A DNA stretch of 37,500 nucleotides. It comes from Glandiceps talaboti. Lineage: Eukaryota > Hemichordata > Enteropneusta > Spengelidae. Shown one piece after another: positions 1-9,034 of this stretch. The stretch covers positions 30,354,176-30,391,675 of the forward strand of contig NC_135550.1 of NCBI RefSeq assembly GCF_964340395.1. The letters are read 5' to 3'. The position numbers were made by a program, and so were the translations under genes. The notes beneath the pieces were generated by a model. That model saw nothing but the letters and a program-made list of their open reading frames with translations, did no database searches and was not told the DNA's origin. Position 1 is the stretch's first letter. Each line of letters opens with the position of its first letter.

Positions 1-165
1 ATGCTATGCTGATGGTCAAATTTGGATTGTTTTAATGTATGTGACAGTTACAAAAACATCTTTTGGGTTTGTTTTTGCTTTTTCATGATACATCATATGT
101 CAAATTCCGATTGTCAAATATACATTTTCCAAAACAGTATTTGGTTTGATAAAGATGAAGAGACA

Positions 166-211
166 AAACAAAACAAAACAAAACAAAACAAAACAAAACA
201 AAACAAAACAA
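166..211. repeat. (AAAAC)n microsatellite
   Basis: About nine AAAAC units. Confidence 0.97.
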
Positions 212-1132
212 GGAATGTACACTGAGCATCACGAAACGGATCCATTCCATTGAGTAATTCAGTAAACCAAAAATTATGTCGTAAAGCCCAGAAATGTGTT
301 TCTTTCCTAAAAGGAATCGATGTTAAATATTACAACTCACGAGACACAGAAATAAGTCATTGCCATTTCCATAGTAAATCAGCAAAACAGTAAGGCTTAG
401 TGACCAGAGAGTGCCTCTTTCCAGTGAACCTCTGAACACTTGTGAAAGACAAATATTAACCATAAGTATTGCATTTTGATTACGTACAGAAAAAAACGCC
501 ATATTTAAGAAAAATGGTCAAATCATTCTAATAATCTCATTGTAGCTAGAGATATTTGTATGTTTCCCATCGCAGAATGCTAATGAACAAGATGAATGCC
601 CAACTGCTGCAGCTGTGCCAATATATTTTGAGTCATTACAAGTTTTCGTGTTTTGTTGTGTGTAGCTATAAGTTGAAACATCATCAGAACCAATTATCAG
701 CTGCACAATCGATACTAATGCAGACCATAATTTATGTGCCAATTGTATTTAAATATAAGTACATGAAGTTTATAGTTTGCAAATGTACAGAGTAAATGAC
801 TGCTCCCGAGGTTTAATTTGGGAGAGTCACAAATCAAGACCAAATATTTCAAGCCACCCCCCCCCCCTTTAAAAGACCATGTTTTCAACAAAAAATCCCC
901 CCTGTACATGCTGCTCTAAATGGAATAGTTTCAATACTGTATTAAAAAACTGTGTATTTTTTTGTTACAGTAGCCCTGGTTCTGGTTGATTGTTATGATT
1001 GTTTTGACCTGATTTGAACACCTGCACTAAACATAATACATTTTTCCATCTAGATGCTGCTCTCTTCTGTCAAGAAGTTGCTGTGGATGTGTTTGTGGTT
1101 GCTATGTTTGTTTGTAATTATATGTTTATAGA

Positions 1133-1133
<1 letters not shown>

Positions 1134-1163
<30 letters not shown>

Positions 1164-1180
1164 TGTATGTATGTATGTAT
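1134..1180. repeat. (GTAT)n microsatellite
   Basis: About 11-12 uninterrupted ATGT units. Confidence 0.97.
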
Positions 1181-1555
1181 AATACACTCAGCATGTGACA
1201 CAAGTTGAGATGCTTCAACATTCTGAATAAATAAACTTATTACTCCATAAACTTTGTTGATTTGTTTTAAACTTTTATACTACATTCAAGAGAGACAAAG
1301 GTATTACAACACACAGAATTGATAATACTTCAATACATACATTAAAATAATTAACGCATATGAAAAATTCCGATATTTTGCAGTACGATTAATCCTTGGG
1401 GGAAAAATGACCACAATGCCTTCAATATATGTATTTTTAAAATGGAACTCCATATCACTGAGTATGACTACAGACTAGTGATCAACAGTCACATGAACAA
1501 ACATTGACTGAAGGTGGGTTGAGTTAGATCATATCCCTGCAAGCTGTATCAGTAG

Positions 1556-2476
1556 ATTTACACTGTATACCTTGGGTCCTTCACCGTAAGTATACGACCT
1601 ACACTGTATACCTTGTGTCACCCACTGTGAGTGTAGTACCTCAGTAGTACACTGTATACCTTGTGTTACCCACCGTGATTGTAGTACCTACACTGTATAC
1701 CTTGTGTTACCCACTGTGAGTGTAGTACCTATACTGTATACCTTGGGTCACCCACCGTGAGTGTTGTACCTACACTGTATACCTTGTGTCACCCACTGTG
1801 AGTGTAGTACCTACACTGTATACCTTGTGTCACCCACTGTGAGTGTTGTACCTACACTGTATACCTTGTGTCACCCACCATGAGTGTAGTACCTACACTG
1901 TATACCTTGTGTCACCCACTGTGAGTGTCCTCAGTAGTACACTGTATACCTTGTGTCACCCACTGTGAGTGTAGTACCTATACTGTATACCTTGGGTTAC
2001 CCACCATGAGTGTATGTACCTACACTGTATACCTTGTGTTACCCACCGTGATTGTAGTACCTATACTGTATACCTTGGGTCACCCACTGTGAGTGTAGTA
2101 CCTACACTGTATACCTTGTGTCACCCACCGTGAGTGTAGTACCTCAGTAGTACACTGTATACCTTGGGTTACCCACCATGAGTGTTGTACCTACACTGTA
2201 TACCTTGGGTTACCCACCGTGAGTGTAGTACCTACACTGTATACCTTGGGTTACCCACCATGAGTGTTGTACCTACACTGTATACCTTGGGTTACCCACC
2301 GTGAGTGTTGTACCTACACTGTATACCTTGTGTTACCCACCGTGAGTGTTGTACCTACACTGTATACCTTGGGTCACCCACCGTGAGTGTTGTACCTACA
2401 CTGTATACCTTGTGTTACCCACCGTGAGTGTTGTACCTACACTGTATACCTTGGGTCATCCAAAGTGAGGGTAGTA
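1556..2476. repeat. 41-bp minisatellite, about 22 copies
   Basis: The unit is about 41 bases: TACACTGTATACCTTGTGTC then ACCCACTGTGAGTGTAGTACC. Some units are about 4 bases longer, carrying CTCAGTAGTACACTG. Copies vary at a few sites (TGTGTC/GGGTTA, CTGTG/CCGTG/CCATG). Each junction contains GTGTAG-TAC-CTACAC, a small inverted repeat. There are no spacers, so this is a minisatellite and not a CRISPR array. Confidence 0.97.
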
Positions 2477-2628
2477 CTTATCTCTTTAAATTAGATGATG
2501 ATAATAATGAATTATAATTCACAGACTAGCCGAAATTCAGTAGTGATAACTTACAGGTTTTAATAACCTATGAAAACATCAACCCACTAAAAGTTTATGA
2601 TGATAGTGCAGACTATAGTTTCATAATT

Positions 2629-2713
2629 TATCACCAAGCCCCATGGTCTTATCACCCAAGTGTCATGGTCTCATCACCAAGTGTCATGGTCTCATCACCA
2701 AGTGCCATGGTCT
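2629..2713. repeat. 21-bp tandem repeat, about 4 copies
   Basis: The unit is CATGGTCTCATCACCAAGTGT with small changes in the first and last copies. It sits in the non-coding flank just after the 41-bp array. Confidence 0.85.
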
Positions 2714-3302
2714 TTGTCATGTACTGAGAACGCTCTAGAAACCATCTGCTATATTCAAATGACAATATAAATGAGGAATGGGTATTTTTTGAAACGTCAG
2801 GTTAATTTCTGACTTGTTCTGTTGTCCTGTACACAATTTGGACCAGTCTGTAACCAAATGGCATTACATACACTACATCTGACTTTGAATCAAATCAGAG
2901 CTGACATGGCATTATTGAGGTGATTATAAACATGCAAAGAGAGGAGTGGTAATAAACACTTTCATACCATTACCCAAATTTCTGGTGAGCTCAACTTATT
3001 GTTCAACATTTTTCAATGTGTTTTTATAATAGTAGTAGGAATAACATACAAATTCATCCATAACAAAAGTAGTGACCATTAACCATAAAGTTACAGACTG
3101 TGACCCTTTAACACCGCTAACTATGCAACTTATAAGACTGTATGTAATTGTTAACTCCAGTTGAAAAACTGCAGCTAACTCTTAGGAATATATACAGAAT
3201 TCAAATACTGTAACACTGTGATGCATGTGAGCTGTGCCTCAGGTTTCACTACAGGACTTTTTATTATGTCTTAGGAAGTACAAGTTGATACAACCTATGG
3301 TC

Positions 3303-3402
3303 TTATAACCTTTGACCTCACTGTAGGACCTGTACAACCTGACCTTACAACCTTTGACCTCAGTGTAGGACATATATAAACTTTGACCTCAGTGTAGGAA
3401 CA
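3303..3402. repeat. Imperfect repeat with three CTTTGACCTCA(G/C)TGTAGGA blocks
   Basis: Three blocks spaced about 42 and 30 bases apart each carry CTTTGACCTCA then TGTAGGA. Each contains TGACCT preceded by a degenerate half-site one base away, giving DR1-like nuclear receptor sites (see findings). Confidence 0.7.
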
Positions 3403-4349
3403 GATTGCATTGAATGCTACTCTTTGTGCTAACACTGGAAGTTGAACAATAAAATGTACCAAGTTTTGTCTACATTAGTTAGAAATGTAAAATTACTCTA
3501 CTGATAGACAGAAATATTGATAGAGAGTAGATACTTTCTCAACAAAATGTAGTCCATTGGTAAACTTTCACTGTTTTCTGAGATAAGTTGCACAGAATTC
3601 TGGGTTGCGCATTTCACAGTTGTGACAGTCCAATCAGAAATGTTGTTAGATGTTATACACAACAAAACATATAATAAGCCATCCCTCAAATATACTGACA
3701 AATTGAAAATCTACAAATTAATAACAGGTGTATAAATTTAACATGAAAATGATTCAACTTCCTTTCAACTTTATATTCATCAAATTTAACCAAATCAAAC
3801 CGAATAGGTAAATCCTTCAGTACTACAAAAAAAACATTTTTGAATCCACATCAATAATTGACAAAAACACACACATACAATAGATGACAGAGAAAGAATG
3901 GTCAAATGCAACTTACTTTGAAAAAATGGTGAAAATTTCACCAGTGAAATATGTGTATTGCAACTCGACTATCTATGAGAGTTTTGAAATGGTAATAAAT
4001 GTACAAGAAATGTTGTCTTAGACTTTGATGTCAATGTCTGTGAAATGGCATGAAGAAAAGTTAAAAACAGGGCAATGCTGACACATCACATTAAATAAAA
4101 TTAATAAAATCAGTTAGGGAATAAAGCACAAAAGCAAGCAGCTTAACTGATAGGTTCAGAACTGTCACGGACCATTTTTTGTACAAGTTTTCAAGTTCTT
4201 AATTCCTGTCTGCATCTTATCTGGAAAATATGTTAACTGGTGACAGACCTTTGAAATGTTCTTGATGGTGCTGACAAGAGATATACTAATTGTACAAGCA
4301 ATTCAATATTGGTAAATAAATACATTGTTTTTACACTTGTCATGTCTGC

Positions 4350-4389
4350 CCATAGACCCTCCACCAAGGTGGAGGTGGAGGGTCTATGG
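4350..4389. repeat. Perfect 16-bp inverted repeat with 8-base loop
   Basis: The left arm CCATAGACCCTCCACC (4350-4365) and right arm GGTGGAGGGTCTATGG (4374-4389) are exact reverse complements separated by AAGGTGGA. An alternative inner pairing CCACC-AA-GGTGG exists. The stem is too short for a typical miRNA precursor. It could be a cruciform, an RNA hairpin or an element end. Confidence 0.9.
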
Positions 4390-6053
4390 TCTACCAATGT
4401 ACAACATGTGATACAATGTGTTCATAATCACAACTCATTTTTCTTGTAGACTGACTATAACTCTCTCTTGTCAGCACTGTTACAAGTGCCTGCCAACCCA
4501 GATACCCTATTTCCAGATAGAAGCAAATGGGAGCTGTATGTGTTATATGATGTTACACCAACTAGCCTTGTCACAAACCTATTTGGGGTTGGTGCTTGCA
4601 TCACACTCTAATGTTTTCTCAAACTTCATACATTGGAGGATATCTTTTATAGTGGACCGTACTGATTTTCTGCTTACCTAGTTTAGTTATCTTTAATAAC
4701 AGACAGCAAGTTCCAAAATATTTGATAACCGTGTAGTCTTTTTATGACCAGTTATCAGAAGCAAAATAAAATCTAGGCAAGTGATCATATACAAATTTAC
4801 TGGACAGTGAATTTTTTATAGACCAGTCAGGATTTTTTTCTTTAATACGAAAATGATAACAACAACAACAAATCAATGACCTTTCTCAAAAAAAAGGAGA
4901 CCATATCAAGGTTGCATTTGAACCCTAGGTGAGATGTTTGATGGAAGGTTTTCCTTTTATTCCGACTAGATGAGTGAAAAACTCAACAACAAATTAAGAA
5001 AAACTATGCAAAGAAATGCCCTAACTGACTGTTTATAGACTAGTACATTTCATACCTTTAAAACTCTAACCAATTCACTCTGGTACTCTATCAACTTTCT
5101 CTTTATCATTTTACCTTGGAAACATTAATATAATTTGTTTTCATAAAAAGCACATCACAAACTTCAGACTATATGGGTTTATATTTTTCCTCTCAAACCA
5201 TGTTGATATAGTTCAAATATAATCACCAAGTCTGGCTAATACAGTCTCTGTGCGGCATCAAACACATTACAGTCTGATAGCAGTTTTCATTACAAAGCTA
5301 TTCATTTCAAAACTTTTCATCTAAAATGTATTCACACAACTCGTTGCAGCAAAAACAGTGCAAAATTTGGCACCGGGTCACTTTTATCACTTCATTAATT
5401 TTAATTTGAAGACTGACTATGCAGAATTGATTTGAATCACATAATTATTCTCTGTCAATCAATTAATATCACCTAAAATCTCATATGATTTCATTTCAAA
5501 GTCATATGACAACGTACATAGCAAAAAAAATCCACCATTCAATGTCACATGTTAAAAAGCATTCCCCCATAATGTTTTGACCTAAAATTGTTATTTGTGT
5601 TAAAAAATCATGTTCTAATGAGGAACATTGAATTCAGTTGACAGGTTCTGATTAATAAATTAACTATCCTGCAATGTCTGACTACAAATTGTGTATTTTA
5701 TCAGCTGAGCTGAACTGAAAAAAAAAAGTTTTTAAAAAAAAAATGTTTGTCAAATCCATGTAATAAATTAACCTGATTTTCTATAGAATGAGGTAGTTGA
5801 CAAATTCTAGTTCAAATTGATTTCACTATTTGTGAGATAAATACCTGATAAAATGTGTTTTTACCCAAAATTTCTGGAAAATTCCTATTTGACATTTAAA
5901 ATGTTTTAAATTTTAGTCAAAAAATCTACAACCTCAAGGTAAAAAAGACCCAAGCATACACACAGCACCAAAAAAAAATGGCTATGAAAAAGAACAATAT
6001 TCTGCAATATAGTTTTAAATGCCAATCTTAGAAATCAGCAAATAACTTGTGAA

Positions 6054-6116
6054 AGTTCAAAGGTCACAATATTGTGACTGAAATAAAGGACAGTAATTCA
6101 TAAAGGTCAAAGGTCA
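6054..6116 (+). promoter_or_regulatory. Two DR1 nuclear-receptor elements, one overlapping an ERR-type site
   Basis: AGTTCA-A-AGGTCA lies at 6054-6066 and a perfect AGGTCA-A-AGGTCA at 6104-6116. The latter overlaps TAAAGGTCA at 6101-6109, which fits the ERR response-element consensus TNAAGGTCA. DR1 is the arrangement bound by RXR heterodimers, HNF4 and COUP-TF. Function is inferred from sequence only. Confidence 0.4.
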
Positions 6117-7686
6117 AGCGTTTTCTTCATAGACAGATGATATACAAAGTACACATTTCTTACATTTACAAGCCTCTTGCTATTTTACGGACCAACTCAT
6201 TTCACTAGCTGTGAAACAAACTTTACAAGATACACTAGATACTGAGACACAAGTTTAGAACTCATTAACAGCATTTTGAGAAGCCACACTGATAATTTGA
6301 TAAAAATATTTCTTACTAATAATCTCTCAGTTCATATGGTACACATCCTCCAAACAATTTTCACAATATTTACTTTGTTAAATTATTGACAAACTATGAT
6401 TGTTGACACTGTCACATTTCACATGGAATACAAATCTTTAAATTTGGATTATACAAACTCATGGAATTATTTATCAGCAATGATGGTATGCATTCTGTCT
6501 GCTGAACACTACAGCTACTACAAATGGATCTCAAATCAGAAGTGAATTTCAATGTCACACCATTTAATGATTAGTACATGTAACTTCAAAAAAATCCTTT
6601 CCTCTCTCACAAAAATGACCTAAATAGTACCACAATCAACACTGTACTGGTACATAAATCCAGCCATATGTTATAATTACAATAATAGGTCCACTATCAT
6701 GACACTTTGAAAAATCCCATTTCTTGCAGCAAAATGTATCCCAGAATAACACAATAATAATATCAGACTCACTAGAATTCATACGTTACAATAACAAGGT
6801 AGACGTAGGTCACTGTGTTAAGACATTTTGACACAAAATTAGAGAGTCTTCTTAGCCAGTTTCATTAAAAGTCACACAAGCTGAGTTTATATCTTTTTTG
6901 AACTCAGGTATAATAAAACGTATACACATTAAAATCTCAATTAAACAATTCCAGTATAATAACTTCAGTGACTTTAAAAAATTGCCTCCTGGTGTTGTTA
7001 GCACAGATGATGGGACTTTCCTTGATATACATGTGTGGAACTATTTACAGGTTAGAGTCCTGCCAATAGCAAGTGATGGTTAGCCTATGTTGCAGAAAGC
7101 ACAGTACTGCAGGTACCTTTTCATACACAGCAAAGAGTACCTCCAAAAGATACAAACTCAGCTTATACCCTTTACAGGTATAAAAGTAGTCTTTTATCAA
7201 CATAAACTGGTTTTCTTGTATGTTTGCTTGTGTAAAGGGTTTTACTCAGGGCTTTAGTCAACAAGTGAACAACATCACAGGAACATTTTGGTGTCATGCA
7301 ATAACAAAGTAGTGCATTACACATGATATCTCACACAGTACTGATCACAGAAAACTAACTACAAACTGTAGAGTGTTCACTCGACAACAAATTTGTTGTA
7401 TTTGTTGACAGAGTGAGTATAGATATCATTTCACTGGTTATGGGTCTAGACCCCCACCTCTATAGAGAAAATACACATTGCAAATATCAACCAGTCACTG
7501 ATCCCTTATACTTTAAAATACCAGACTTTATGTATTTTACGCAAACTCATCAAAAATAATTACCATGTGCTTAACAAGTAATCTTCCAAGTCTTAAACCT
7601 TTGCTCCAAAGACATCTTTTACCTTTTTATCAAAATACACACTTCAAATAGATTCAATCCAGAGTTTTGAAATGTAGATATAAAAG

Positions 7687-8076
7687 CTGTAGCAGTTGAA
7701 TGCCCTGCAATCTGTATATTATACTCTACCCACATGCTCAGTGTAGCATTCGAATGCCCTATAATCTGTATATTATACTCTACCCATGTGCTCAGCTGTA
7801 GCATTCGAATGCCCTGCAATCTGTATATCATACTCTACCCACATGCTCAGATGTAGCAGTCAAATGCCCTGCAATCTGTATATTGTACTCTACCCACATG
7901 CTCAGATGTAGCAGACGAATGCCCTGCAATCTGTATATTATACTCTACCCACATGCTCAGATGTAGCAGTCGAATGCCCTGCAATCTGTATATTGTACTC
8001 TACCCACATGCTCAGATGTAGCAGTTGAATGCCCTGCAATCTGTATATTGTACTCTACCCACATGCTCGGCTCTGA
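7687..8076. repeat. 55-bp minisatellite downstream of ERR
   Basis: Seven copies of a roughly 55-base unit with the core GAATGCCCTGCAATCTGTAT then TACTCTACCCACATGCTCAG. Copies differ by point changes (ATTATAC/ATTGTAC, CAGTTG/CAGTCG/CATTCG). It lies 0.7 kb beyond the ERR stop codon. Open frames across it are repeat artefacts. Confidence 0.95.
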
Positions 8077-8739
8077 CCTCATGAGAGTATACAATTTAGG
8101 CAAGAGTTCTGAGCATTTAGTTTCCTACCACATAAGTGACAAGTTAGTATCACCATCCAATTAAAAACAACCAACATTATGATTTGTTTCACATACTTTA
8201 GCTCTCAACCAACAAAGCATTTGATTTTCAGATATCAATATTGCCAGCTCATGTAAAAAAAAAAAAAAAATAACCTGTTCCTTCACCAGTACTCAGTGCT
8301 CTAGGAGAAACAAATAAAATGGTGTCATGTTATATGCTATAATACATACAAGATCACCACTAAAAGTTCAAAATTGTGCAGCATTCATTGATTACAAGCA
8401 TTGTACTGTCCTTTAACTCATCTTAAAATGGATGAAATTTAAAAATAAAAAAAAAATAAAATAAAAACGTTCTTGCTGTTTACTTCTATCACTGCATGTG
8501 AACCCACACATAACACCAACTGTCTACACACACACCAACAAGGTCTTTGTTCCCTGCTATATTTTATATTTGACCACTGTCAACACACCAGCTCTAAGGA
8601 CTGGCCTATTTCCCTGCTACAGTTGAACCCCCTGAGAAAGTTCATAACATGGTAGCCTATGGCTCTAAATACCCTGTATCATTTCCATTATCCAAAGTCA
8701 CTTCAAAAACACGGCTTGGCCTATTTTTTCTCTCCAAGT

Positions 8740-8745
8740 TTTATT
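8740..8745 (-). promoter_or_regulatory. Candidate poly(A) signal AATAAA overlapping the ERR stop codon
   Basis: AATAAA runs from the last base of the TAA stop. A GT-rich stretch (CCGTGTTTTTGAAGTG on the minus strand) lies about 25-45 bases further on, where a downstream element would sit. If used, the 3' UTR would be only a few tens of bases. Longer transcripts ending at more distal signals in 1-8.7 kb are equally possible. Confidence 0.35.
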
Positions 8746-9034
8746 TACAGTTCATTACTCTGTGGTTGTTTTATTGGAATGGCGTCTTTGTCCATTTTTG
8801 CACTGATCATTTCTTTTAGAAGTTGATCCATAGGTATTTCCTTGTGTTGAGACATTTCACGTATGTGCTGCATTGATGCTGCACTCAGCTGACGTAGTAA
8901 AGGTAGTCCCATTAGTAGTTGACTTTGACGACGTTTTTCACTGGGATGGATTGCCTGGATGTGGTTATTAAGGGCATCAAATAACGTGTCTTGTATTTTG
9001 TCTACAGCTGCAGCATCCTCCAGATGTACAATAT
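8745..9034 (-). CDS. ERR: ERR coding exon 6: last helices, AF-2 and stop
   Basis: Terminal coding exon, residues 354-449 and TAA at 8747-8745, after acceptor ATCTGTCCTTCAG. It begins [15 protein letters not shown], matching vertebrate DSMHIEDVEAVQKLQ. It keeps GLPLLRQLS (vertebrate TLPLLRQTS) and ends the domain with [11 protein letters not shown], where Glu428 of LLKEMI is the AF-2 charge-clamp residue. Two differences from vertebrate ERRs stand out. The position of human ERR-gamma Phe435 is Ile411. About 19 residues (SAKMDKDA... to SNEL) follow AF-2, where the vertebrate protein ends after four. An AATAAA overlaps the stop codon. Confidence 0.94.

Larger units (their letters stand above)
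1..1555. other. Non-coding flank, left edge
   Basis: AT-rich with only short chance frames and two microsatellites. On the plus strand, overlapping AATAAA signals at 1226-1235 could mark the 3' end of a gene lying further left and converging on ERR, but I see no exon to support this. Confidence 0.5.
3403..7686. other. Non-coding AT-rich stretch downstream of ERR
   Basis: No recognisable coding sequence on either strand. It could be intergenic DNA or part of a long ERR 3' UTR; the sequence alone does not decide. It contains the hairpin at 4350 and the DR1 pair at 6054-6116. Confidence 0.6.

Noticed and set aside
1556-2476. CRISPR-like array
   Set aside because: Units are contiguous with no unique spacers, and the DNA is clearly metazoan. 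It is a minisatellite.
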